64,000 nucleotides of DNA from Mesobacillus sp. S13. Lineage in GTDB: Bacteria; Bacillota; Bacilli; Bacillales; Cytobacillaceae. Both the position numbers and the translations under genes were made by a program. Numbering within the stretch: position 1 is the first letter of the stretch; every line of letters starts with the position of its first letter. The DNA is taken from the NCBI RefSeq assembly GCF_020422885.1, contig NZ_CP084622.1, positions 1,879,001 through 1,943,000 of the forward strand, read 5' to 3'. Positions 45,429 through 53,715 of this stretch are shown here, one piece after another. The notes below the pieces were generated by a model, which saw only the letters and a program-made list of their open reading frames with translations, was not told where the DNA came from and made no database searches.

Positions 45429-46376
45429 GTGAATGGAATTACTTCTGTTCTGGGCGTAAAATATCCAATCATCCAGGGTGGAATGGGCAATATCAGCAAC
45501 GCCATTTTAACAGCTGCTGTTTCCGAAGCTGGTGGTCTTGGTACAATTGGCGCCGGTACGATGCCTGCTGACGAAGTGGAGAAAATTATTCTGGAAACGA
45601 AATCGAGGACACAGAAGCCTTTTTCAGTGAATGTAGCAATAAGTGTTTCGCCGAATGTGGTGGAAATCCTTCGCCTCGCCGTCAAACATAAGGTTCAAGT
45701 TGTAACATTATCAGCAGGTAATCCTGCCCCTTTCATCCCTAAGCTAAAAGAGGCAGGAATCAAGATTATTACCGTTGTTGCATCAGTGAAGCAAGCCAAG
45801 AAAGCTGAAGCGGCTGGTGCTGATATTTTAGTTGCTGAGGGATATGAAGCGGCTGGTATAAACTCGAACCTGGAAACAACGACTCTGGCGCTGATTCCTC
45901 AGATTGTTGCTCAGGTGAACATACCTGTTGTTGCGGCCGGTGGAATTGGTGATGGGAAGGGCCTTGCAGCTATGCTTGCGCTTGGAGCGAGCGGCGTCCA
46001 GATGGGAACGAGGTTCATCGCGACAAAGGAAGCTCCTTTCCATGAAAACTATAAGGAAAAACTTTTGCAGGCAAGTGACCATGAAACCGTTATAGTCGGC
46101 AGATCTGTCGGCAGAATTCGCAGGCTAATGAATACTTCTTATGCAGGCAAATTGCTCGAGGCAGAAAGACAAGGTCTTACTCCGGAAGAATTCGCTGAAC
46201 TGACGACGGAGGAACTACATAAAAAAGGTGCACTGGAAGGCAGCGAGGAACACGGCTTCATGAATGGAGGCCAGGTGTCAGGACTGGTTTCAGATGTCCC
46301 ATCGGTACAAGAATTACTTGATCGAATGGTAATTGAAGCAAAGGACCGATTAAGGGTTGCAGAACTCTTACTATAA
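45429..46376 (+). CDS. nitronate monooxygenase/FabK-like flavoprotein
   Basis: An FMN-binding TIM-barrel enzyme of 315 residues. The N-terminal YPIIQGGMGNISNA, the VAEGYEAAGI segment, VVAAGGIGDGKGLAAML and GASGVQMGTRFIAT are typical of the family that includes nitronate monooxygenase and the enoyl-ACP reductase FabK. Telling them apart by eye is not safe; it is not beside fatty-acid synthesis genes, which favours an NMO-like role. The start is GTG 45429 after GAAGGGGG. Divergent from the gamma-carbonic-anhydrase-like gene. Confidence 0.88.
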   Translation: MNGITSVLGVKYPIIQGGMGNISNAILTAAVSEAGGLGTIGAGTMPADEVEKIILETKSRTQKPFSVNVAISVSPNVVEILRLAVKHKVQVVTLSAGNPAPFIPKLKEAGIKIITVVASVKQAKKAEAAGADILVAEGYEAAGINSNLETTTLALIPQIVAQVNIPVVAAGGIGDGKGLAAMLALGASGVQMGTRFIATKEAPFHENYKEKLLQASDHETVIVGRSVGRIRRLMNTSYAGKLLEAERQGLTPEEFAELTTEELHKKGALEGSEEHGFMNGGQVSGLVSDVPSVQELLDRMVIEAKDRLRVAELLL

Positions 46377-46381
46377 TCTTT

Positions 46382-46416
46382 AAAAAGCGTGCTCAAACAT
46401 GGAGCACGCTTTTTTA
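46382..46416 (+). terminator. terminator of the NMO-like gene
   Basis: Stem AAAAAGCGTGCTC / GAGCACGCTTTTTT with a 7-base loop and T tail. Confidence 0.93.
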
Positions 46417-46628
46417 TGTTTTTTGCAAATATTGTTTTTTAAAATGATGTCCCTAACTGGCACTATTAACTAGTCGAAAACAGAAAAGCCTTTAAAATGG
46501 GTGTTTATCAGTTACTTTCGTGCTTAAAAGCGAAAAAGTTATATTATTTTTAAAAAACATCTTGATAGTTTGCTAAAGTGATGGTTTAATTATTAAAAAT
46601 CATAACATACTAAATTTTCGGAATTTTG

Positions 46629-46669
46629 TTGACTTTAAATTATTGCTGGTGTTAATATAACGTTATATT
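46629..46669 (+). promoter_or_regulatory. promoter and palindromic operator of the TrpXYZ-like importer
   Basis: TTGACT (46629-46634), 18 bases, extended -10 TGTTAATAT (TAATAT at 46653-46658). The perfect 16-bp palindrome AATATAACGTTATATT (46654-46669) overlaps the -10, a position expected for a repressor. Its core is the same as in the paa promoter palindrome. The remainder of the gap (46417-46628) shows nothing I can support. Confidence 0.6.
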
Positions 46670-46699
46670 TACGGTGTCTATAGTGAATATCATACTTTT

Positions 46700-46713
46700 T
46701 GGAATCGCTTTCA
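46700..46713. promoter_or_regulatory. candidate CcpA cre site
   Basis: TGGAATCGCTTTCA matches the cre consensus TGWAANCGNTNWCA at all but one specified position. It lies just downstream of the importer promoter, where CcpA would block transcription. Confidence 0.5.
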
Positions 46714-46828
46714 AAAATTGTCAGCAAGATCTTAGCCTAACTTTTTTTAAAATGGTGCATTCCGGCTGCTTGCAAGATTAATTCTACATAGTTTTACTGC
46801 CGGTTAAAAATATTCAAGGGGGATTTAT

Positions 46829-47827
46829 ATGAAAAAATCAGTAAAAGCTATTTCTCTTGTTCTTGCCAGTGCCTTGTTCATGGCTGGCTGCGGAGGGAAT
46901 GAAGCATCAAATGGTTCTTCAGACAAAGATCAGTACAAGATTGGCCTGACTCAATTCGCAGAGCATCCATCGCTTGATGCCGCAACTGAGGGGTTTAAAA
47001 AAGCACTTGAGGACAAAGGATTCAAAGAGGGTGACAATGTAACGTATGATTTCCAGAACGCACAGGCAGACATGAATAACACAGCAAGCATTGCTAATAA
47101 TTTTGTCGGCGATAAAGTGGACCTCATCTTCGCTAATGCTACACCAAGCGCTGTTGCAGCATTGAATGCGACGAAAGATATTCCAATCATTTTCACTTCT
47201 GTGACGGACCCTGTTGGTGCAGGACTTGTCGAAGCATTCGATAAGCCTGGTGACAATATCACAGGAACTACCGACAACCATCCGGATGCAACTAAAAAGA
47301 CGGTAGATTTCATGACGAATGAAATTGGAGCCAAGAAGATTGGTGTGATCTACAACGCTGGGGAGCAGAACTCTGAAGTCCAGCTGAAGGAAGTCAAGAA
47401 GCTTGCAGAAGCGAATGGAGCGAAGGTTGTTGAAGCCTCCATCTCAACTTCAGCTGAAGTTAAGCAGGCTGCAGAATCTCTTGTCGGACGCGTTGATGCC
47501 ATCTATGTTCCTACGGATAATACAGTCGTATCTGCACTTGAATCTGTTATTTCTGTAGCTAATGGCAAAAAGATCCCATTATTCGTTGGTGAGCTTGATT
47601 CGATGAAGCGAGGAGCAGTTGCTGCCAGCGGTTTCAATTACTATGACATTGGTTACCAGTCAGGCTTGATGGCTGCTGAAATTTTATCAGGCAACAAGAA
47701 AGCTTCTGAGATCCCTGTTGAACTTCCGAAATCATTAACACTTACAATCAACAAAAAAGCCGCTGAGGAGCAAGGTGTTGAAGTCAAGGAAGCATGGGGA
47801 GACGACGCTGAGTTTTACGAAGAATAA
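46829..47827 (+). CDS. TrpX-type ABC transporter substrate-binding lipoprotein
   Basis: A 332-residue lipoprotein with an N-terminal signal and lipobox (LFMAGC, lipidated C21), followed by a Ser/Asn-rich tether and a periplasmic-binding-like fold of the ABC_sub_bind family (PF04392). Family members in Streptococcus (TrpX) are linked to aromatic amino acids. The start ATG follows AAGGGGG. Permease and ATPase genes follow in the same operon. The context among Phe/Tyr catabolic genes makes uptake of an aromatic amino or keto acid likely, but this is inference. Confidence 0.92.
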   Translation: MKKSVKAISLVLASALFMAGCGGNEASNGSSDKDQYKIGLTQFAEHPSLDAATEGFKKALEDKGFKEGDNVTYDFQNAQADMNNTASIANNFVGDKVDLIFANATPSAVAALNATKDIPIIFTSVTDPVGAGLVEAFDKPGDNITGTTDNHPDATKKTVDFMTNEIGAKKIGVIYNAGEQNSEVQLKEVKKLAEANGAKVVEASISTSAEVKQAAESLVGRVDAIYVPTDNTVVSALESVISVANGKKIPLFVGELDSMKRGAVAASGFNYYDIGYQSGLMAAEILSGNKKASEIPVELPKSLTLTINKKAAEEQGVEVKEAWGDDAEFYEE

Positions 47828-47845
47828 GAGAAAGGATGATTCAAC

Positions 47846-48877
47846 TTGTTTACTTCAATATTTGGAGCATTTGAGTCCGGCATTATCTATGCCATCATGG
47901 CTCTGGGTGTATACTTATCCTTTCGGGTACTTGATTTTCCGGATTTGACGGTTGATGGCAGCTTCGTAACTGGAGCTGCGGTCGCCGCCATCATGATTGT
48001 AAATGGAGCGAATCCATTTGCTGCTACGATGGTAGCAATGGTTGCAGGTTTCATTGCTGGATGCTTGACAGGCTTCATTCATACAGTCGGTAAGGTCAAT
48101 GCGCTTCTGTCGGGAATCCTGATGATGATCGCCTTGTATTCTATCAATCTAAGAATCATGGGCAAATCAAATGTACCGCTGCTGAATACCGATACTGCCA
48201 TGACAGCGGTAAGGGACTTTTTCGAAAAAACGGGAATTGACGGTTTCTTCAATGGAATCCTGACGGCAGTCGGACTTGGCGACAGTCTCCCGAGAACATG
48301 GGGAATCCTGCTGTTCATGATTGTCGTCACGCTGGCAATCAAATTCCTTACGGATGCTTTCCTTAAAACAGAACTTGGACTGGCAATCCGGGCAACTGGC
48401 GACAACAAAAGAATGATCCGCAGTTTTTCTTCTAATACGAACCTGATGATCATCCTAGGTCTTGGCCTTTCAAATGCGATGGTAGCTTTTTCTGGCGCAT
48501 TGATCGCCCAGCAGGGTGGTTTTGCGGACGTTGGTATGGGGATCGGGATGATTATCATCGGTCTTGCGTCTGTCATCATCGGTGAGGCTTTGTTCGGTAC
48601 AAAATCGATTGCTAGAACAACGCTCGCTGTTATTGGCGGAGCGATCATCTATCGAATCGTAGTCACACTAGCCCTAAGGGTGGAGTTCCTTGAGCCAGGC
48701 GACATGAAGCTGATCACGGCTATTATCGTCATAATGGCACTGACTGCACCGAAAATGATAGATAGCTACAAAGAGAAAAAACGGAAGGTGAAAAGACAGC
48801 TTGAGCACATGAAGATGTCAGCTGTTCCTTCTGAAGGAAAGGGTGAAGCTGGTGCTGCACTTAAATCAGATTCATAG
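47846..48877 (+). CDS. TrpY-type ABC transporter permease
   Basis: A membrane permease of 343 residues with about eight to nine hydrophobic segments and the BPD_transp_2-like layout used by ribose/branched-chain amino acid and TrpXYZ importers. A conserved cytoplasmic stretch GLAIRATGDNKRMIRSF is the ATPase-contact region. The C-terminal tail is charged. The start is TTG 47846 after AAAGGATGA. The last 26 bases overlap the ATPase gene if GTG 48852 is its start. Confidence 0.9.
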   Translation: MFTSIFGAFESGIIYAIMALGVYLSFRVLDFPDLTVDGSFVTGAAVAAIMIVNGANPFAATMVAMVAGFIAGCLTGFIHTVGKVNALLSGILMMIALYSINLRIMGKSNVPLLNTDTAMTAVRDFFEKTGIDGFFNGILTAVGLGDSLPRTWGILLFMIVVTLAIKFLTDAFLKTELGLAIRATGDNKRMIRSFSSNTNLMIILGLGLSNAMVAFSGALIAQQGGFADVGMGIGMIIIGLASVIIGEALFGTKSIARTTLAVIGGAIIYRIVVTLALRVEFLEPGDMKLITAIIVIMALTAPKMIDSYKEKKRKVKRQLEHMKMSAVPSEGKGEAGAALKSDS

Positions 48878-49646
48878 AGTCTTCAATGAGGGTACTCCCG
48901 ATGAGAAAATCGCCCTGGATAATATAAATCTCACCTTGGAAAAAGGAGACTTCGTCACTGTCATCGGGAGTAACGGGGCCGGAAAGTCAACGTTAATGAA
49001 CGTCATTTCCGGTGTCATGATACCAGACCATGGACAGGTAGAACTGGATAGTAAGGATGTAACATACATGAGCGAATATAACCGCTCGAAATTGATTGGC
49101 CGAGTATTCCAGGATCCGATGGCTGGCACTGCTCCAAGCATGACAATTGAAGAAAACCTGGCGATTGCCTATTCAAGGAACAAGCGTCGCTCTCTGCGCC
49201 GAGGCGTCACGAAAAAACGCCGTGAACTTTTCCAGGAGGTACTTGAATCATTGCACCTGGGACTTGAAAATCGCTTGAATGCGAAGGTTGGCCTGTTATC
49301 AGGAGGAGAACGCCAGGCCTTATCCCTGCTGATGGCAACATTCACTGAGCCGTCCATTCTTTTACTGGATGAGCATACCGCGGCACTTGATCCTGCTCGT
49401 GCCGAGTTAATCACCAATCTAACAAAAGAAATCGTCGATAAATACCATCTCACTACACTGATGGTTACGCACAACATGCAGCAGGCACTCGATCTCGGCA
49501 ACAGGCTGATTATGATGGACAAAGGCCAGATCATCCTCGAGGTGAACGAAGAACAAAAAGCAAAGCTGACAATCGAAGACTTGCTCAATGAGTTCCAGCG
49601 GATCCGTGGTACAAAACTGGCAAGCGACCGCGCATTGTTAGGATAG
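48852..49646 (+). CDS. TrpZ-type ABC transporter ATP-binding protein
   Basis: The ATPase of the importer, about 264 residues. Walker A is GSNGAGKST, the signature LLSGGERQALSL, Walker B ILLLDEHTAALDP, with the unusual DEHTAALDP in place of DEPT that is common in this subgroup. Two GTG starts are possible: 48852 (AGGGTGA five bases upstream, preferred) or 48843, both inside the end of the permease gene. The protein begins MLHLNQIHRVFNEGT. It is the last gene of the importer operon. Confidence 0.9.
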   Translation: MLHLNQIHRVFNEGTPDEKIALDNINLTLEKGDFVTVIGSNGAGKSTLMNVISGVMIPDHGQVELDSKDVTYMSEYNRSKLIGRVFQDPMAGTAPSMTIEENLAIAYSRNKRRSLRRGVTKKRRELFQEVLESLHLGLENRLNAKVGLLSGGERQALSLLMATFTEPSILLLDEHTAALDPARAELITNLTKEIVDKYHLTTLMVTHNMQQALDLGNRLIMMDKGQIILEVNEEQKAKLTIEDLLNEFQRIRGTKLASDRALLG

Positions 49647-49683
49647 AAAAAATGCCAGGAATATAAAAATTTGCACATTTGAA

Positions 49684-49729
49684 AAAGTCGAAGTGATTCC
49701 ATTATTTTGGAATTATTCCGGCTTTTTTT
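49684..49729 (+). terminator. terminator of the importer operon
   Basis: Imperfect long hairpin: outer AAGTCG / CGGCTT, inner GATTCC / GGAATT, followed by a seven-T run. Confidence 0.7.
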
Positions 49730-49753
49730 ATTGTTATATCTTTAACAGCACCA

Positions 49754-49887
49754 GGTTGATTGGAACGGAAGGTGCGTAGACTCCTGCGGGATCAGCGGGA
49801 CAGGTGAGACCCCGCAGGCGCTTTAGCGCTGAGGAGGCTCACCGCACGCCCCGCGGAAAGCGAAGCAACCTGGAGTGGAAATCAACC
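49754..49887. repeat. 134-bp structured dispersed repeat of Bacillaceae type
   Basis: A GC-rich element bounded by the inverted repeat GGTTGATT / AATCAACC. Inside are nested inverted repeats: CCTGCGGG / CCCGCAGG, GCGCTTTAGCGC, GGTGAG / CTCACC and GCGGG / CCCGC. It has no coding potential. From memory, near-identical sequences occur in many copies in Bacillaceae genomes, usually between genes. It could move as a non-autonomous element or act as a structured RNA or transcription-end signal; none of these is shown here. Confidence 0.8.
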
Positions 49888-49971
49888 GTCCCAAATTCTA
49901 ATCATAACTTTTGGAGTCAAATATTATACCAATATTATTTTTAAGAAAATACCAAAATTTCTTACAATTTA

Positions 49972-50023
49972 TTGACCGTTTATTTAACGAAATGTTATGA
50001 TAGCGTTAAATAAACGTTATACA
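49972..50023 (+). promoter_or_regulatory. promoter and inverted-repeat operator of the phenylalanine dehydrogenase operon
   Basis: TTGACC (49972-49977), 18 bases, extended -10 TGTTATGAT (TATGAT at 49996-50001). A perfect 12-bp inverted repeat, GTTTATTTAACG (49978-49989) and CGTTAAATAAAC (50004-50015), surrounds the -10. The second arm continues as AAACGTTATAC, sharing AACGTTATA with the paa and importer operators. Confidence 0.6.
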
Positions 50024-50051
50024 TATTTGCAACTTGGAAAGGTGGGATATG

Positions 50052-50441
50052 ATGCGAGATGGTTTGATCGCTGGGCATACGGCTTCCATCGATGTCATTG
50101 TTACACCAGATATGTTTGCCCGCTTTGAGGGAAAAGTCGTCCACCCGGTATACTCCACTGTTTCGATGGTGTATCACATGGAGTGGGTATCGAGGCAGAT
50201 TATTATTCCCTTTTTAGAGGATCATGAAGAAGGTATGGGCGGCGCTGTGACAGTAAAACACATCGCTCCATGTATCGAGGGTGCTGAGGTGACTGTAACC
50301 GCAACCGTTACGGGACTAGAGGGAAATACAATCCTTACCGACGTAAAGGCTGAAAGCAAAGGCCGTTTGATCGGACTGGGAAAAGTCAAGCAAGTTGTCC
50401 TTCCTAAAGAGAAGATAAAGGAATTACTTACAGGCAGCTAA
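50052..50441 (+). CDS. hot-dog thioesterase, FlK (fluoroacetyl-CoA thioesterase)-like
   Basis: A 129-residue hot-dog-fold protein resembling FlK, a thioesterase that removes toxic acyl-CoA. The likely catalytic region is STVSMVYHMEW (Thr and Glu) with a His in VKHIAPC. ATG 50052 is chosen for its spacing from AAAGGTGG; ATG 50049 and TTG 50034 are in frame. As the first gene of an operon that should make phenylacetyl-CoA, it may release phenylacetate or other acids from CoA when it accumulates. This role is inference. Confidence 0.82.
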   Translation: MRDGLIAGHTASIDVIVTPDMFARFEGKVVHPVYSTVSMVYHMEWVSRQIIIPFLEDHEEGMGGAVTVKHIAPCIEGAEVTVTATVTGLEGNTILTDVKAESKGRLIGLGKVKQVVLPKEKIKELLTGS

Positions 50442-50442
50442 A

Positions 50443-50471
50443 ATTTTTGCGCAAAAATGAAAGCGCTAACA
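50443..50471. promoter_or_regulatory. palindrome and perfect CcpA cre site inside the operon
   Basis: The 16-bp palindrome ATTTTTGCGCAAAAAT (50443-50458) runs into TGAAAGCGCTAACA (50458-50471), which matches the cre consensus TGWAANCGNTNWCA at every specified position. It lies between the thioesterase and phenylalanine dehydrogenase genes, so glucose could lower expression of the downstream genes by a roadblock. Confidence 0.7.
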
Positions 50472-50501
50472 TGGTTTAACGGAATAAAGGGGGAAAGAAC
50501 A

Positions 50502-51608
50502 ATGGATATGTTCGAACAAATTCGTGAACACGAGCAGGTAGTATTTTGTAATGATGAAGCAACGGGACTTAAGGCGATTATTGCAATCCATAGCACACGG
50601 TTGGGGCCGGCTTTGGGCGGATGCCGTATGTACCCTTATAAATCAGTTGATGATGCACTTGAAGATGTACTGCGGCTTTCTAAAGGCATGACGTACAAAT
50701 GTGCTGCGGCTGACGTCGACTTCGGTGGAGGGAAGGCTGTTATCATTGGCGATCCTACTAAGGATAAGAGCCCGGAATTATTCAGGGCATTTGGCCAGTT
50801 TGTAGAGTCGATCCAGGGCCGTTTTTATACGGGAACAGATATGGGGACAGATCCGGAAGACTTTGTCCATGCACTAAAAGAAACGAATTGTATCGTTGGT
50901 GTCGATGAAGTTTATGGCGGCAGCGGTGATTCTTCAGTACCAACGGCTCAAGGCGTCATCTTTGGTTTGCAGGCAACGAGCAAGGCGCTTTGGGATACAG
51001 ATGATTTATCAGGGAAATCCTATGCAATCCAGGGGCTGGGCAAGGTTGGCTACAAGGTAGCAGAGTACCTGCTGGAAAATGGGGCAGACCTGTATGTAAC
51101 AGATATCAACCAGAAAGCGATCGACCAAATTGTCCAGAAAGCGAAGGATATGGGAGCGGGCATCAAGGTTGTAAACAGTGACGAAATCTATTCCCAGCCT
51201 GCAGACGTTTTCATTCCATGCGCAATGGGAGGAATCATTAACGATGAGACGATTCCACAGCTTCAGGTCAAAGCGGTGGTTGGGTCAGCGAATAATCAGC
51301 TCAAAGAAGAAAGACACGGTCACATCCTTCAGGAGAAAGGGATTCTTTATGCGCCTGATTATATTGTCAACGCTGGCGGGTTGATCCAGGTGGCGGATGA
51401 GCTATATTCACCTAACAAGGAACGAGTCTTAAAGAAGACGAAGGCTATCTATAATTCTCTTTTAAATATTTACAGGCAGGCAGAGGGTGAAGGAATCACC
51501 ACTGTAGAAGCGGCGAATAAATTCTGTGAAAACCGCATCGAAGCCAGAACAAGACGCAATAGCTTCTTCTCTCATATGAAGCGTCCTAAATGGGCAGTAA
51601 GGATGTAA
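50502..51608 (+). CDS. phenylalanine dehydrogenase
   Basis: An NAD-dependent oxidative deaminase that converts phenylalanine to phenylpyruvate and ammonia. The 368-residue sequence closely follows Bacillus PheDH as I recall it: [31 protein letters not shown] (catalytic Lys region), [18 protein letters not shown], Rossmann motif [11 protein letters not shown], and the NSFFS-KPKW-type tail. Leucine dehydrogenases have GGTRMW and KNAAAGLNLGG in these places. ATG 50502 is chosen (AAGGGGG upstream); the longer frame from 50457 lacks a site. 2-Oxoacid dehydrogenase genes follow, which fits use of the phenylpyruvate. Confidence 0.9.
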   Translation: MDMFEQIREHEQVVFCNDEATGLKAIIAIHSTRLGPALGGCRMYPYKSVDDALEDVLRLSKGMTYKCAAADVDFGGGKAVIIGDPTKDKSPELFRAFGQFVESIQGRFYTGTDMGTDPEDFVHALKETNCIVGVDEVYGGSGDSSVPTAQGVIFGLQATSKALWDTDDLSGKSYAIQGLGKVGYKVAEYLLENGADLYVTDINQKAIDQIVQKAKDMGAGIKVVNSDEIYSQPADVFIPCAMGGIINDETIPQLQVKAVVGSANNQLKEERHGHILQEKGILYAPDYIVNAGGLIQVADELYSPNKERVLKKTKAIYNSLLNIYRQAEGEGITTVEAANKFCENRIEARTRRNSFFSHMKRPKWAVRM

Positions 51609-51641
51609 TAGATTCATAGACTTTAAAAAAAGGGTGAGCCG

Positions 51642-52709
51642 ATGGAAAAGGATTTTCCGATTTTTCAAGTGATGGACCAAAACGGAAACATTGTGTCTGA
51701 GGAATATAAGGAATTGGTGACCGAGGAACGAGTGAAAAAGTTTTATTCTGAAATGGTAAGGATCCGGACGCTGGACAGGAAATCAATCAGTCTCCAGCGG
51801 CAGGGCAGAATCGGAACATATGCGCCATTTGAAGGGCAGGAAGCATCCCAGGTAGGAACGGCTCTCGCGCTTGACAGTGAAGACTGGATGTTTCCGACCT
51901 ACCGTGATCATGGAGCGGCTACAGTGTTCGGCCACTCGCTGAGGAATATTTTATTGTTCTGGAACGGACGGAACGAGGGCTGTGTGCCGCCGGATGGAAA
52001 AAAAATCTTCCCGCCAGCTATACCAATCGCCACACAAATTCCGCACGCTGCGGGTGCTGCTTTTGCAGAAAAACAAAAAGGCACAAAGAATGCGGCGATT
52101 TGTTATTTCGGCGATGGTGCGACATCAGAAGGGGACTTTCATGAAGGCTTGAATTTTGCCAGCGTCTTCAAATCTCCGGTCGTCTATTTTTGCCAGAATA
52201 ATCAATACGCGATATCCGTCCCAATCAGCAAACAAATGAATTCCGCAACGATCGCACAAAAAGCTCTTGCATATGATATTCCGGGCGTTAGAGTGGATGG
52301 AAACGATGTTTTTGCCGTTTTTGCTGAAACAGAAAAGGCTTTAGAGCGTGCACGCAATGGCGATGGGCCAACACTTATTGAAGCAATGACGTGGCGGTAT
52401 GGATCCCATACAACCGCTGATGATGCCACAAAATATCGTGACCAGGGAGAAAGTGCTCTTAAGCGAATGGAAACCGATCCATTGCTAAGACTGGAACGCT
52501 GGCTGAAAAATGAAGGGCTTTTCGATGAAGCATGGGTGAAGGAAGTAGAAGAGCAGGCAGCTGCAGAAATTGACGCAGCTGTACAGGAAATGGAAAAGTT
52601 CCCTAAAGCTGACCCTGCCGTGATCTTTGATTATGTTTTTGAAAAGCCTACGTGGACAATTGAGAAGCAAAAACGGGAATACCTTGAGCTGATCGGAGGT
52701 GAAGCATGA
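51642..52709 (+). CDS. 2-oxoacid dehydrogenase E1 alpha subunit
   Basis: The thiamine diphosphate-dependent decarboxylase alpha chain of a pyruvate/branched-chain 2-oxoacid dehydrogenase-type complex, 355 residues. The ThDP motif begins GDGATSEGDFHEGLNFA and ends CQNNQYAIS, giving the usual GDG-NN spacing; the phosphorylation-loop region YGSHTTADDATKYR is also present. The start follows GGGTGAG, 33 bases after the phenylalanine dehydrogenase gene. With that neighbour, phenylpyruvate is a likely substrate, giving phenylacetyl-CoA; branched-chain or other oxoacids are alternatives. Confidence 0.93.
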   Translation: MEKDFPIFQVMDQNGNIVSEEYKELVTEERVKKFYSEMVRIRTLDRKSISLQRQGRIGTYAPFEGQEASQVGTALALDSEDWMFPTYRDHGAATVFGHSLRNILLFWNGRNEGCVPPDGKKIFPPAIPIATQIPHAAGAAFAEKQKGTKNAAICYFGDGATSEGDFHEGLNFASVFKSPVVYFCQNNQYAISVPISKQMNSATIAQKALAYDIPGVRVDGNDVFAVFAETEKALERARNGDGPTLIEAMTWRYGSHTTADDATKYRDQGESALKRMETDPLLRLERWLKNEGLFDEAWVKEVEEQAAAEIDAAVQEMEKFPKADPAVIFDYVFEKPTWTIEKQKREYLELIGGEA

Positions 52710-53704
52710 TGGAAATAGCGCTTCAGACTAAGACTTTGACCCTGGTCCAGGCGATCACAGATGGACTTGATACGATGCTTGGTGAAAGCAAGGAGGTCAT
52801 CCTTCTTGGCGAAGATATCGGAAAAAACGGCGGGGTTTTCCGGGCAACCGATGGCTTGCAGGAAAAGTATGGAGAGGACCGCGTCATAGACACTCCTTTA
52901 AGTGAAGCTGGTTTTGTTGGTGCAGCGATCGGCATGGCAGTGAATGGGTTCAGGCCAGTTGTGGAAATCCAGTTCCTTGGCTTCATCTATCCTGCCTATG
53001 AACAAATCATGACCCATGCTTCAAGACTTCGAATGAGAACAATGGGTCACTTCACTGTGCCGATGGTCATTCGTGCTCCATATGGCGCTGGTGTTCGTGC
53101 ACCTGAAATTCATTGTGACAGCACGGAATCGCTTTTTACCCATATGCCAGGCATGAAAGTGGTCTGTCCATCCAATGCCTACGATGCAAAAGGGCTCATG
53201 ATTGCTGCCATCGAAGATCCCGATCCTGTTCTTTTCCTAGAACCAATGAGAAGCTACCGTTCCTCTCGTAATGAGGTACCTGAAGGGAAGTACGTAGTTG
53301 AAATAGGCAAAGGAAAGAAATTGACTGAAGGGGAAGATGTGACGGTCATCTCCTGGGGAGCCATGGTTCCGGTTGCAATGAAGGCTGCAGAAGAGATGAA
53401 TCAGAAGGGAATCAATTGTGAGGTCATTGATTTAAGAACACTCTATCCGATTGACAAGGACCTTGTCATAGAGTCAGTCCAGAAAACCGGGCGGACGGTA
53501 ATAGTTCATGAAGCCCATGCGACAGGAGGCACTGGCAGTGATTTGATTTCATTGATCAATGATGAAGCATTCCTTTACCAAAAGGCTCCTGCAGAAAGAG
53601 TGACAGGCTATGATACGCCTGTGCCGTATTTTGGGTTTGAAGATCATTATCTGCCGACGCCGAAAAGAGTCGCAGCTGCAATAGAGAAAGTAATGAAGTT
53701 TTAG
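52706..53704 (+). CDS. 2-oxoacid dehydrogenase E1 beta subunit
   Basis: The beta chain (332 aa) that completes the E1 active site: LVQAITDGLDTML, LLGEDIGKNGGVFRAT, DTPLSEAGFVGAAIGMA, RAPYGAGVRAPEIH and the EAHATGGTGSDL region are typical. Its ATG overlaps the E1 alpha stop by four bases; a second ATG follows at once. The E2 gene begins 11 bases after its stop. The product should act as an alpha2-beta2 tetramer in the cytoplasm. Confidence 0.94.
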   Translation: MMEIALQTKTLTLVQAITDGLDTMLGESKEVILLGEDIGKNGGVFRATDGLQEKYGEDRVIDTPLSEAGFVGAAIGMAVNGFRPVVEIQFLGFIYPAYEQIMTHASRLRMRTMGHFTVPMVIRAPYGAGVRAPEIHCDSTESLFTHMPGMKVVCPSNAYDAKGLMIAAIEDPDPVLFLEPMRSYRSSRNEVPEGKYVVEIGKGKKLTEGEDVTVISWGAMVPVAMKAAEEMNQKGINCEVIDLRTLYPIDKDLVIESVQKTGRTVIVHEAHATGGTGSDLISLINDEAFLYQKAPAERVTGYDTPVPYFGFEDHYLPTPKRVAAAIEKVMKF

Positions 53705-53715
53705 GAGGCGTGCCG

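Noticed and set aside
46417..46828. T-box or other riboswitch upstream of the TrpXYZ-like importer
   Set aside because: No T-box sequence, specifier hairpin or terminator/antiterminator pair was found in the leader; the palindrome and cre site explain regulation better.
49754..49887. Insertion sequence
   Set aside because: No transposase frame, and only 134 bases long with nested palindromes; treated as a dispersed structured repeat.
50502..51608. Leucine dehydrogenase (bcd) reading of the amino acid dehydrogenase
   Set aside because: The motifs GGCRMYPY and [11 protein letters not shown] match phenylalanine dehydrogenase rather than the leucine enzyme, and the aromatic context agrees.
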